From: Microcella pacifica
GTDB lineage: Bacteria; Actinomycetota; Actinomycetes; Actinomycetales; Microbacteriaceae
Length of the DNA: 64,000 nt
NCBI RefSeq assembly: GCF_009371975.2
Contig: NZ_VIKT02000013.1
Coordinates: 1 to 64,000 of the forward strand
Direction: 5' to 3'
This document shows positions 8,722-17,207 of this stretch, piece after piece (the first letter of the stretch is position 1; every line of letters starts with the position of its first letter). Below the pieces are notes generated by a model. The model ran no database searches. It was not told where the DNA came from and saw only the letters and a list, made by a program, of their open reading frames with translations. The position numbers and the translations under genes were made by a program.

Positions 8722-10824
8722 CTATGTGTTGATCACTCTGCTCTGCAACTCGCGCAGAGGCACAAGCCCCTCCTCGGTCTCGAGCGCCCAGAATTCGTAG
8801 CCGCTCATGCTGGTCACACCGAGGTGATGTGCAGCCTCGTCGAGCGAGTCGAACTCGTGCACTCCATCGATCATGATCGTGCCGTCATCGGTAACAGCGG
8901 CGTCGACCACCCAGTTCGGGTCGACCGGGTCGAGGAAGTCGCCGACACTCAGCAGTGACTGATCGATCAGCTCCCGGAGCGACGGCTCAACGACTGCCGG
9001 GAGTTCGACCTGTGTGGGGTCCGTCGGCTCGACAACCTCACCCTTGCTGAGTTTCAGGTAGCCGTCGCGGATCACTTCGGCGATCAGTCGCCGACGCTGG
9101 GCGAGAAACTCCTCATAGTCCAACTTCTCCCAACCGTGAGGCAACGCGTGCCAGTAGTGCTGTCTGGCGAGCCATTCCGGATCCGCGCCACGGCTCGCAA
9201 CCAGCTCCGCCCAGTACTGCGCCGGGGGCTTGTCGCCGATGAAGATGTTCGTGTCCCAGTCAGTTGGCGCGAAGTTGGCGGCCTGATTGATGCGCTTGAT
9301 GTCGGTCGTGCCCAGCACCTTTTCCTGGTAAGACCGCGGGAAGAGGTGGTGACCTTCTACGCCCTTCACAACCGGAAGGTTCGGGTCCATCCAGTCGCGC
9401 ACCTTCATGTCGAGCATGAACATATCCGCGTCCATCGCGTTCAGCACCGCCATGTAGCACTGATACGCAGGCGATAGCGCAGCAATTGACGTGATGAGCA
9501 GGTCGGGAACCCGATAGGCCCAGAAGTCAGCCGTGAGTTCTGTGGCGATGGTTTCGTCGGTGATGCGAGCGAAACCTGCTGCGTCGCCCTGCCCGAGAAC
9601 ACTGAAGCGATCGAGGTCTTTCTGCAACTGAGACTCGCTGCTGGTGCTGTATCGCGAGGTCAGCTGCGACATGAATAGCCAGCGCGCTGTAAGCACGCGC
9701 AGGGTCGGCAGGTCGACTCCGTAGCGGGTGCGGCCGAGCAAGAAGTAGACGTAGCTCGACACCAGACTCATGTTCGAGGTGATGCCCTTGCGCGAGCGGA
9801 ATCCCGCCGTCTGCACCGAACGGATGAACTCCTGCCAGTGCAAGGGATTGATGATGACCGGCAGGCCCTCCTTCAGCAGGTCAAGTTCCCGTTCTTGTCG
9901 ATCGCTGTCGACGAGACCCGATGACCGGTCCTTCGCCTGAAGCGCGTTGTAGGCATCCGTCAACTTCGCTCTGTTCTGACCGATTGCCACGACCGCGCGA
10001 ACGACGTGGCCCGTCTCGACATCGATGAACGGGTTCTGCGCGGTCCAGCTGATGGTGCGCTTTGCCATGGCGCTTGCATGCGCCGGCGACATGCGTGAGT
10101 TGCGGGCGAAGTCTTCGATCTGCTCCCGGCCGTCGGGCCAGAACACACTGAGCCAGGTCAAGATGTAGTCGTAGGCCTTCAGGCTGACGCCCTCCGAGTT
10201 GATGCGCACGAAGATGTCAGCGACCGTGCGCTTCTCGACATCCTTCTGGATGTGCACGACGTCGAACGAGTAGTTCTGCAGACCGTGCAGCTTGACGAAG
10301 ACCTTGCCCAGCTTCGTGCGCTTTTCCCTGTCGATCTCGCGACCCGACTCTTCATAGCGCTCGAGGAAGTCCTGCAACGCTTCGATGGGCGATTCGAAGC
10401 AGGTCGAAATGTCTGCGACCCACTCCGCTGATCGCATGAATGCAGGGGTCTGCACCTCGAACTTTTCTGTGAACGGGTTGAACGAGATCGCAATCTTCTT
10501 GTCGCGGTAGTTCTCATCGCGAACCGGCTGCCCCTTCACCGCGGCATACAGACTGGTGAGCCGCTGCTGACCGTCGACGATCTGGTGCTGCGCGTCTTGC
10601 GCCGACGCGCCTGCGATCGCGCGGGTCTCCCCATCGGCGGAGACATCCCAGAACATCAACTCGCCGACTGGATAGCCCCGATACATCGAGTCAAAGAGGT
10701 CGCGCACCTTGGTGCCCGGCCACACGAATGGCCGCTGCAGGTCGGGCAACTGAATGGTCCCGTTCTCGACCGACGAAATCAACGACCCCGCCTGCCATGC
10801 CACCGTCTTGAAGATTGCGCTCAT
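8722..10824 (-). CDS. GmrSD-like nuclease: DUF262, DUF1524 HNH and C-terminal RAMA domain
   Basis: 700 residues. The DUF262 (ParB-like NTP-binding) domain is at the N-terminus with QIVDGQQRLT at 81-90. A DUF1524 HNH-type site, GHHLFPRSY, followed by an asparagine-containing NQAANFAPT, sits near residues 485-515. The last 75 residues (LRELIDQSLLSVGDFL, then IDGVHEFDSLDEAAHHLG and YEFWAL) match the RAMA domain, a reader predicted to recognise modified DNA. GmrSD-family enzymes cut glucosylated or otherwise modified phage DNA. Its ATG is 20 bp after the GIY-YIG stop, so it is the last gene of the hsdM-hsdS-GIY-YIG operon. Confidence 0.88.
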   Translation of the reverse strand: MSAIFKTVAWQAGSLISSVENGTIQLPDLQRPFVWPGTKVRDLFDSMYRGYPVGELMFWDVSADGETRAIAGASAQDAQHQIVDGQQRLTSLYAAVKGQPVRDENYRDKKIAISFNPFTEKFEVQTPAFMRSAEWVADISTCFESPIEALQDFLERYEESGREIDREKRTKLGKVFVKLHGLQNYSFDVVHIQKDVEKRTVADIFVRINSEGVSLKAYDYILTWLSVFWPDGREQIEDFARNSRMSPAHASAMAKRTISWTAQNPFIDVETGHVVRAVVAIGQNRAKLTDAYNALQAKDRSSGLVDSDRQERELDLLKEGLPVIINPLHWQEFIRSVQTAGFRSRKGITSNMSLVSSYVYFLLGRTRYGVDLPTLRVLTARWLFMSQLTSRYSTSSESQLQKDLDRFSVLGQGDAAGFARITDETIATELTADFWAYRVPDLLITSIAALSPAYQCYMAVLNAMDADMFMLDMKVRDWMDPNLPVVKGVEGHHLFPRSYQEKVLGTTDIKRINQAANFAPTDWDTNIFIGDKPPAQYWAELVASRGADPEWLARQHYWHALPHGWEKLDYEEFLAQRRRLIAEVIRDGYLKLSKGEVVEPTDPTQVELPAVVEPSLRELIDQSLLSVGDFLDPVDPNWVVDAAVTDDGTIMIDGVHEFDSLDEAAHHLGVTSMSGYEFWALETEEGLVPLRELQSRVINT

Positions 10825-10843
10825 CGATTGCGACCTCTGCTCA

Positions 10844-11458
10844 TCATGACTCCATCCTGCCTGCTTGCACTGACTCTCGCGCCCGCCGCGCCATCCGAGC
10901 CCGCGCTGCCTTCAGGTCGAACTGAGGATTCGGAGATCCCGACAGGTTGAGGGGCGACACCAACCGAGTGATGACCGCCGACTCGACAGCGCCTAGCGAA
11001 ACCCCCGCTTCGGCTGGCATAACCCAGGTCGCGAGGCGCAGGTGCTCGTGCATCCACTCAGTCAGGCGGGCGTCGCTCGGCTCGTCGAGCGCGAACATCG
11101 CGAAGCGGTGCGGCGGCGCCTTCTCGCGCGGCACCGGGCGCAGTTGCAGATGGTCGACCAGCAGCGCGGCCAGGCTTCGCCGCAGGGTCGACTGACCGGT
11201 CGTCGAACCGCTCGGTGTGCCGATGCTGAAGTGCACCCGAACGTCGCGGGACGCCAGGCTCTTCTGCGCCTTGCCCACATACAGCGGGATGCCCGGCTCG
11301 CGCTCGGCGATGTCCAGGTCGCTGAACGCGCACGCGGAGCCGTGCACCGCGTACAGCCCCGGCTTCGCGGGCACCGTCACGGCGGCTTCCGTGATCGGGA
11401 GCCCCGACGCGGTGAGCGATGCGAGGGCATCACCGACCAGAGCATCAAGCGAGCTCAG
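10844..11458 (-). CDS. GIY-YIG domain protein, probable CTG start overlapping hsdS
   Basis: A GIY-YIG nuclease-like fold is suggested by GLYAVHG and LYVGKAQ near the N-terminus, a conserved arginine region, and VESAVITRL (the usual family glutamate). The first ATG/GTG start is GTG at 11380 (178 residues). The frame stays open and protein-like upstream (LDALVGDALASLTASGLPIT) to a CTG at 11458 that overlaps the hsdS stop as CTGA, with GGGGGGAG just upstream. I prefer this start (204 residues). It lies between hsdS and the GmrSD-like gene. Catalytic competence and target are not shown by the sequence. Confidence 0.7.
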   Translation of the reverse strand: MSSLDALVGDALASLTASGLPITEAAVTVPAKPGLYAVHGSACAFSDLDIAEREPGIPLYVGKAQKSLASRDVRVHFSIGTPSGSTTGQSTLRRSLAALLVDHLQLRPVPREKAPPHRFAMFALDEPSDARLTEWMHEHLRLATWVMPAEAGVSLGAVESAVITRLVSPLNLSGSPNPQFDLKAARARMARRARESVQAGRMES

Positions 11459-12636
11459 GGTGCTCCCCCCACCTCATTTTGACCCGTGACGGTCGCGCTG
11501 ATGAGAGCTTGGCGTCGCTCGCTCAGCAGTTCGATGGCTCGCCCGATACGTTGCCTGACAGACCTTGCCGTGTCAGCCGATGATTGGAGGGTCGATGCGA
11601 CCTGCGCCTGTTGATCTAGGGGCGGAACGGGCACTCTCGTCCGCCGAATCGCTTCACACGTCAAGCCACCCTTGGTGCCCCCGTTGCCATCGCTGGTCTC
11701 GCGGAACGTCTCGTACTCATTCACCAAGACCCAGTAGAGAAACTCTGGCTCAAGCCTTCGGCCAGGGGTGACGTAGGCGAGGTGCTGGCTGATTGTCGCT
11801 TCAATGCTCAAACGCGTGGCCATGCCGCGTGTTCGTCCCTGTCCCGTAAGCCCGACAAGCGTGCTCCCCGGGGCCACGAGGGGTAGATGGCATTCCACGA
11901 GTGCGAGATCAGTGACCAGGTCGCTCGGCTCACGAACGTAATCAGCATTGGCAACGCTGCTGTTGAGCCATGGAAACCCACCATCGAGCCAATACTCTGG
12001 TCGCTCTCTGCTTGGAGTCGACCCGTTCCCGACCCGGGCTAGTAGCCCGAGTACAGCCGGAGGCTCGTGTGCCGAGACCTCTCCGATCAAGTGCCGAAGG
12101 AGTGCACGTTCGCGCTCGGCGAGGGTGGAGATGAGCTGCTCCTGCTTGGCGATCAGCTCGTCGATCTGGGCGGTCTCGCGGTCGAGGAACTCCGCGATTC
12201 GCCGCTGCTCCTCCACGGACACGTCGGGAAGCTCGATGTTTCGAACTGTCGCAGGGTCGACCCGCTGATGGCTGCGGGTGACCGACTTGGCCGATGCGGA
12301 AAGCAGCCCCGTGACGATATCGGACTGAAGGAGGTAAGCGAGAAAATCAGGATGACAACGGCGCGGGCGAAAGACGATGAACTCACCCGAAGCGATGACC
12401 GGGCGGACGTCATGGTCGCCAACCTTGAATACTCGTGACTTGCGAGGATTCAGCTTTGAGATGAGCACGTCGCCCTGCTTGACGAGGAGCTTGCCACTCT
12501 CGATCTCGGAGCTGTGTTGCACGATCGGCACACCGAACTCTTCGAGATGCGGGATGGCGTAGTGGGTAACCTCGCGGTCAAGATCTGACGGGTCGACCGC
12601 ATCCCGGACATCGGGTGCCGCGAACTTCGCTTTCAC
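11455..12636 (-). CDS. hsdS: Type I restriction-modification specificity subunit S
   Basis: 393 residues with two target-recognition domains, each followed by a long helical connector: the first ends near IAEFLDRETAQIDELIAKQE (about 147-166), the second near the C-terminus (LLSERRQALISATVTGQ). That is the standard HsdS layout, each TRD reading one half of a bipartite DNA site. Its ATG overlaps the hsdM stop by 4 bp. The first TRD is somewhat short at its N-terminus compared with many HsdS proteins, but no frameshift is seen. The recognised sequence cannot be predicted by eye. Confidence 0.93.
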   Translation of the reverse strand: MKAKFAAPDVRDAVDPSDLDREVTHYAIPHLEEFGVPIVQHSSEIESGKLLVKQGDVLISKLNPRKSRVFKVGDHDVRPVIASGEFIVFRPRRCHPDFLAYLLQSDIVTGLLSASAKSVTRSHQRVDPATVRNIELPDVSVEEQRRIAEFLDRETAQIDELIAKQEQLISTLAERERALLRHLIGEVSAHEPPAVLGLLARVGNGSTPSRERPEYWLDGGFPWLNSSVANADYVREPSDLVTDLALVECHLPLVAPGSTLVGLTGQGRTRGMATRLSIEATISQHLAYVTPGRRLEPEFLYWVLVNEYETFRETSDGNGGTKGGLTCEAIRRTRVPVPPLDQQAQVASTLQSSADTARSVRQRIGRAIELLSERRQALISATVTGQNEVGGAP

Positions 12637-14636
12637 CGCTTCTCAACCTCGGCGAGCAGAACGATGATCTCCGCGATGAGCTTGTTGAGGTCGGCGTCGA
12701 TCTCGTCGAGCGACCTCGGCGGCACGTACTGGTAGAAGTGGCGGGTGAAGGGAATCTCGTATCCGACCTTGTCTTTGCTGCGGTCGACCCAGAAGTGCTC
12801 GAGGTGCGGGGCGATCTCGCGGGCGATGTAGTCGTCGACGTCTTCCGAGAGCGGCACGTTCTCGGTGTCGCGCAGGTCGGCGTCGGGCACCGGGTTGCCC
12901 TTGGAGTCGCGGATGACGGGGGCCGTGTCATCCCGCACGCTGAGGCCGGCAAGCAGCGCTTTCAGCTGGAGCGCGGTCAGGGTGATCGACTCCGCCGCGA
13001 GCAGCTGCTTGAGGCGGCGCGCGAAGGCATCAGCATCCGTCGACTGATCGATCGGTGACGACTCGGCGAGCTGCTCGATCGTGGCGCGCGCCTCGTCGCT
13101 CAGCGCCGCCAACGGCTTCGCGGCGAGGGCCAGCGGCAGACGCTCGGCGGTGAAGGCCCAGTTCAGTTGCAGGGGGCGCTCGACGGTGATCGTCGTGTAT
13201 CCGAAGTCGGTGGTGCGGAAGATTTTGCTCGTCTCGCTTTCGACGTTCTCGCCGTAGGTGCGCACGATCTCGGCGATCTGCTTGGGGCTGATCTCGCGGC
13301 GCTTGCTGCCCAGCGACTTGCGCATCTTCACCCACTGGGTGGTCGCGTCGATCAGCTGCACGCGGCCCTTGCGGCTGGCGGGCTTGTCGTTGTCGAGAAT
13401 CCAGATGTAGGTAGCGATGCCCGTGTTGTAGAACAGGTCGGTCGGCAGGCCGATGATCGCGTCGACCAGGTCGTTCTCGAACAGGTACTTGCGGATGTTC
13501 GACTCGCCTGAGCCGGCGCCGCCCGTGAACAGCGGGCTGCCGTTGAGCACGATGCCGACGCGCCCGCCTCCGTCGCGCTTGGGGCGCATCTTGCTGACGA
13601 GGTGGAGGAGGAAGAGAAGGGAGCCGTCGCTCACGCGGGGCAGGCCTGGGCCGAAGCGGCCGTCGAAGCCGCGCTGGGTGTGCTCGTCGGTGACGTGCTT
13701 CTGCTGCTTCTTCCACTCGACGCCGAAGGGCGGGTTGGCGATGCCGAAGTCGAAGGTCTTGCCGATGTGGCCGTCGGTGGTGAGAGTGTCTCCCCACACC
13801 ATGTCTCCGATCGCCTGGCCCTTGATGACCATGTCGGCCTTCGCGATGGCGAATGACTCGGCGTTGAGCTCCTGGCCGTGGAGCCGCAGCTTGGCGCTCG
13901 GGAAGTGCTCGCGCACGTATTCGTCGCTGACGCTGAGCATGCCGCCGGTTCCCGCGGTGGGGTCGTAGACGGTGCGCACGGCGCCCGGCACTGTGAGCGA
14001 CTTCTTCGGTTCGTCGTCGGGGTGCTCGGTGAACAACAGGCTGACCATCAGCCGCACGACTTCGCGCGGGGTGAAGTGCTCACCCGCTGTCTCGTTGCTC
14101 GTCTCCGCAAACCTACGGATGAGTTCCTCGAAGATCGAGCCCATCTGGTTGTTGTCGATACGGTCCGGGTGAAGGTCGACTTCGGCGAACTTCTGCAGCA
14201 CGAGGTAGAGGAGGTCGTTCTCCTCAAGCGTCACGAGCTGCTCGGCGAACTTGTAGCGGTCGAAGATGTCGCGGACGTTGGCGCTGAAGCCGCTGACGTA
14301 ATCGGTGAGGTTCGCCTTCACGTTCGCCGGGTCGTTGGCGATCGTCGCGAGGGTGTACTTGCTCGTATTGAAGAAGTCGGCTTTGGCGATGGCCGGGAGC
14401 ACATGGTCGGCAGCCGAGCTGCCCTTGAGCTTCACGGCCTCATCGAGGACCGCCTGCTTCGTGGGCTCGAGGACGGCGTCGAGTCTGCGCAAGACCGTGA
14501 ACGGGAGGACAACCTTGCCGTAGTCGGCTTGCTTGTAGGTACCGCGGAGGAGGTTGGCGATGGCCCAGATGAAGGCGGAGAGGTTGGGAGTGCTGGCCGC
14601 GGGGTTCGAGGGGCTCGGCGTGCTCGGGGTGCTCAT
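12633..14636 (-). CDS. hsdM: Type I DNA methyltransferase subunit M (N6-adenine)
   Basis: 667 residues. An N-terminal helical HsdM_N domain (about 20-150) precedes an N6-adenine methyltransferase with the AdoMet-binding motif DPTAGTGG (225-232) and the catalytic NPPF (301-304). It methylates the site read by HsdS and forms the core M2S complex. First gene of a four-gene minus-strand operon (hsdM, hsdS, GIY-YIG, GmrSD-like). Start ATG at 14636; the AGGAG is 13 nt upstream, so spacing is long. A divergent gene begins 104 bp away. Confidence 0.96.
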   Translation of the reverse strand: MSTPSTPSPSNPAASTPNLSAFIWAIANLLRGTYKQADYGKVVLPFTVLRRLDAVLEPTKQAVLDEAVKLKGSSAADHVLPAIAKADFFNTSKYTLATIANDPANVKANLTDYVSGFSANVRDIFDRYKFAEQLVTLEENDLLYLVLQKFAEVDLHPDRIDNNQMGSIFEELIRRFAETSNETAGEHFTPREVVRLMVSLLFTEHPDDEPKKSLTVPGAVRTVYDPTAGTGGMLSVSDEYVREHFPSAKLRLHGQELNAESFAIAKADMVIKGQAIGDMVWGDTLTTDGHIGKTFDFGIANPPFGVEWKKQQKHVTDEHTQRGFDGRFGPGLPRVSDGSLLFLLHLVSKMRPKRDGGGRVGIVLNGSPLFTGGAGSGESNIRKYLFENDLVDAIIGLPTDLFYNTGIATYIWILDNDKPASRKGRVQLIDATTQWVKMRKSLGSKRREISPKQIAEIVRTYGENVESETSKIFRTTDFGYTTITVERPLQLNWAFTAERLPLALAAKPLAALSDEARATIEQLAESSPIDQSTDADAFARRLKQLLAAESITLTALQLKALLAGLSVRDDTAPVIRDSKGNPVPDADLRDTENVPLSEDVDDYIAREIAPHLEHFWVDRSKDKVGYEIPFTRHFYQYVPPRSLDEIDADLNKLIAEIIVLLAEVEKR

Positions 14637-14740
14637 CGGTGAGGGAGGCTCCTGAATTGTGGTGTGGTTCGAGCCTAGTCAGCGAGCGAGTTGTAGGTGC
14701 GGCTCATGCCAGTGCAGAGTATTTTGAGACCCAATCAGCA

Positions 14741-15046
14741 ATGAATGATCAGTCAGGGGTAGTCGTGCGAGTTCAAACCGATCGAGCGATCAACACTGCG
14801 GAGTATCTAAAGAATGCAGGTGTCGGATACCTGGTCTTCTCACTCATCGCCGCCGCGCTTCTTGTCTTCGGCGCCTTCAATTCCATTTCCGCGGGGCAAG
14901 CCGGGTACTTCGTTGGGGCGGCCGTCGGAGTCGCCCTATCTGGCTGGCTCGTACAAGCGTTCGCGTCGGCCGTTGCCGCTCACATCAATGTGGCCGCCAC
15001 AGTCGCCTATGCGAACTGGCGTCGCGCGACCTCCACAGGTCAGTGA
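14741..15046 (+). CDS. Small membrane protein, two predicted helices
   Basis: 101 residues from ATG 14741 (an in-frame ATG-less extension upstream looks non-coding). Two hydrophobic stretches, VGYLVFSLIAAALLVFGAF and YFVGAAVGVALSGWLVQAFA, predict a two-pass inner-membrane protein with a short charged tail. No family recognised. Its stop overlaps the GTG of the GIY-YIG gene downstream, so the two are likely translated together. Confidence 0.65.
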   Translation: MNDQSGVVVRVQTDRAINTAEYLKNAGVGYLVFSLIAAALLVFGAFNSISAGQAGYFVGAAVGVALSGWLVQAFASAVAAHINVAATVAYANWRRATSTGQ

Positions 15047-15939
15047 TTCGGAACCTCAACATGAGCGGCCGACTCGTCGTCCACATTCCGCACGAAGTTG
15101 CCGCGCAACTTCGGTACTACGTCTACGCCCTGAGGGACCCTCGCTGTGGACGGATCTTCTACGTGGGCAAAGGCAAAGGGGCCCGGATCAACTCGCATGT
15201 CATCGAGGCGGGCAACAACCCGACGTCGGAGCGAGCGAAACTGCGCACCATCAATGAGATCGAGAGCGAAGGGCGCGAGGTCGAGCTGCTTTTCCTGCGC
15301 ACTGAGCTCGGCGAGTCTGAAGCGTTTGCGGTCGAGCAGGCTGTCATCGACGCGTTTCTGGCCGACGGGCATCCACTCACGAATCTCGTGAAGGGGCATG
15401 ACTCGGGGCTTCTCGGACTGGCGGCACTACCGGCTGTCGTGGCTCGGTATGGGGCGGCGCCGTGCCCCGCGATCGAAGCCCCGGTCATCATGGTCAAGAT
15501 GCAGCGTGGCTGGCGTGCGGACATGAACGCGAAGCAGGTCTACGACACCACGCGAGGGCATTGGAAGGTCGGCCCAGACGTGCGGGCGCGTGCCCGGTAC
15601 TGCCTCGGCATTGCGCACGGAGTGGTGCGCGGTGCGTACCGGATCGATGACTGGTTCGAGTCTGAGATGGAGTGGGACGCCGGGCAGAACCGCTGGGGGT
15701 TCAACGGCGCCGGTGCGGTTGAGCTCGAGCACGTTGTTGGCACTCACGTTCGGGAAGTGTTCCCGAACCAGGTGATGTATCGGAAGTTCTTGCAGGGATA
15801 CCGGCCCGAAGAATGGGTTCTGAACTCCACGCGAATTGTCGCCGGGCTCGGATCGATCCAGGTGGATCGGCTCGGAGATGCCCCGCTCATCGCACCGATG
15901 GGCACTACTCCGGAGTCGGAAAGTCAATCGTCGTCGTGA
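15043..15939 (+). CDS. LEM-3-like GIY-YIG nuclease-domain protein
   Basis: 298 residues. The first 100 contain a GIY-YIG domain of the LEM-3-like type: YYVYALRDP (about 24-32), IFYVGKGKG (38-46), conserved arginine after it and EAFAVEQAVID with the metal-binding glutamate (about 90-100). The remaining 190 residues have a recurring 'RGWR..M...Q.YD.TRGHWKVG' block that I have seen fused to such domains but cannot name. Start GTG at 15043 overlaps the preceding membrane gene; ATG 15061 is an alternative. Its 3' end overlaps the convergent gene at 15905 by 35 bp. Possible defence or repair nuclease. Confidence 0.75.
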   Translation: MIRNLNMSGRLVVHIPHEVAAQLRYYVYALRDPRCGRIFYVGKGKGARINSHVIEAGNNPTSERAKLRTINEIESEGREVELLFLRTELGESEAFAVEQAVIDAFLADGHPLTNLVKGHDSGLLGLAALPAVVARYGAAPCPAIEAPVIMVKMQRGWRADMNAKQVYDTTRGHWKVGPDVRARARYCLGIAHGVVRGAYRIDDWFESEMEWDAGQNRWGFNGAGAVELEHVVGTHVREVFPNQVMYRKFLQGYRPEEWVLNSTRIVAGLGSIQVDRLGDAPLIAPMGTTPESESQSSS

Positions 15940-16702
15940 TCTCGATGTCTTTGATGACATTGGCGGTCTTCGTGAACGACCCCCCGATCTGCAGTAGCTT
16001 CACCGGCCCGGCGTTTGCCAGGTCGAGTGCGCAACGAAGACTCGACTCGAGCTCCTTTGTACCGCTCATCTTCATCTCGAAACGGATGACCGGGTACGGA
16101 CCTTCCCGCAGCTGAACGAGCGCATTGAGCTCGTTATCGCGAGAGAGGTTGTGCCGATCGAGATGCTCCCTCGCCTGTTCAAGAGACGGTGATCCTCCCG
16201 GAAAGGTCAAGTGAGCGCTGATACGCGAGGTCACCTGCCCTCGGACCTCTCTCTTCGCGCTTGACGCGCCGCTGCCGATCTTGAAGCGACTCTTGAGATC
16301 ACCAGACCACTCGGCACGTTCCGATTCGACCCGCGCCTCACCCAACGTCACCTCAACCGCCCCGAGGAGCGCCGCGAGCTTCGCCATGACGCGGTACTTG
16401 TCCGCAGTGAAGGCGGCGATCGCGTTCTCCGCAATCTCGAACGAGTCGAGATCGAAGGGATTCTTGATGAGAATCGAACCCTCCGTAAGCTGACTTCGAA
16501 GATCCAAGTGCTCTCTGACCCGCAAGACTCTCGATTCATTGAAGAGTGGATTTGCGGCGTAGGGAACGACCATCGCGTCCACTCGCTGAAGAAGGCCGAT
16601 CGTGTCGGGGTCACTAGCGAGCTGCAGATAAAGTGCGTCCGACGCAACGAGCACCGACCTAGGCATCCTGGCGTTGGGCATGAGCTCAGTCACGGCGTCC
16701 AC
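15905..16702 (-). CDS. Hypothetical protein, third gene of GTPase cassette
   Basis: 265 residues, soluble, no recognised motif. The frame is well supported: long, codon use typical of the region, and positioned 25 bp after the preceding gene of the cassette. Central part is rich in charged residues (ESERAEWSGDLKSRFKIG), followed by a beta-rich C-terminal half. GTG 16702 sits directly after AGGAGA, so GTG at 16693 with better spacing may be the true start. Function unknown; the link with the GTPase and membrane genes upstream is by operon structure only. Confidence 0.65.
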   Translation of the reverse strand: MDAVTELMPNARMPRSVLVASDALYLQLASDPDTIGLLQRVDAMVVPYAANPLFNESRVLRVREHLDLRSQLTEGSILIKNPFDLDSFEIAENAIAAFTADKYRVMAKLAALLGAVEVTLGEARVESERAEWSGDLKSRFKIGSGASSAKREVRGQVTSRISAHLTFPGGSPSLEQAREHLDRHNLSRDNELNALVQLREGPYPVIRFEMKMSGTKELESSLRCALDLANAGPVKLLQIGGSFTKTANVIKDIEITTTIDFPTPE

Positions 16703-16727
16703 TCTCCTGAATCTGTGATTGGAAGCA

Positions 16728-17207
16728 TCATGTGAGTCGACGCCTTGCTGCCGCGCTTCGAAGCAACGTGGACGCGCACATTCCGATGAGCGCGGCCCCG
16801 GCGCCTACAAAGATGATCCGTGTCACTTCATGATCACGAGCGAGTCGCGCCGCAACGCGGAGACCCGCTTCGACCTGTGCGGGATTCAGGTTGCAATCGA
16901 GGGCACGAGCCGTGCGAACGACGGACTCGACTACGTCCTGCCGTTCGCGAGCTAGCTCGCGTGACGTCACCACAACGACGATCGGCGACGAGTCGCGGGC
17001 TGCACCGGGTTCAAACTCCAGTCGAGCGATGCCCCTGCCAACACGAACCAGAACACTATCGACTCGGATCGGTTTACGCCGCAGATTGAGGGTGATTGAT
17101 CTACTCCGAAGATCAACGAACCGCGACTCTTGGGCGTCGACAACTGCACCGTCAACTGCCACGTCGATGCCTTGGCGGACTTCGGACTGAACGTAGACGG
17201 CGATCAC
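16728..17207 (-). CDS. Hypothetical single-pass membrane protein, second gene of GTPase cassette
   Basis: 159 residues. About 125 soluble residues precede one hydrophobic helix (IIFVGAGAALIGMCASTLL) and a short basic tail (RSAAARRRLT), the look of a C-tail-anchored protein. Its start overlaps the stop of the GTPase gene by 4 bp (ATGA), so translation is coupled. Contains a segment PIVVVVTSRELARERQDVVE that could form a strand-helix unit. No family recognised. Confidence 0.65.
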   Translation of the reverse strand: MIAVYVQSEVRQGIDVAVDGAVVDAQESRFVDLRSRSITLNLRRKPIRVDSVLVRVGRGIARLEFEPGAARDSSPIVVVVTSRELARERQDVVESVVRTARALDCNLNPAQVEAGLRVAARLARDHEVTRIIFVGAGAALIGMCASTLLRSAAARRRLT

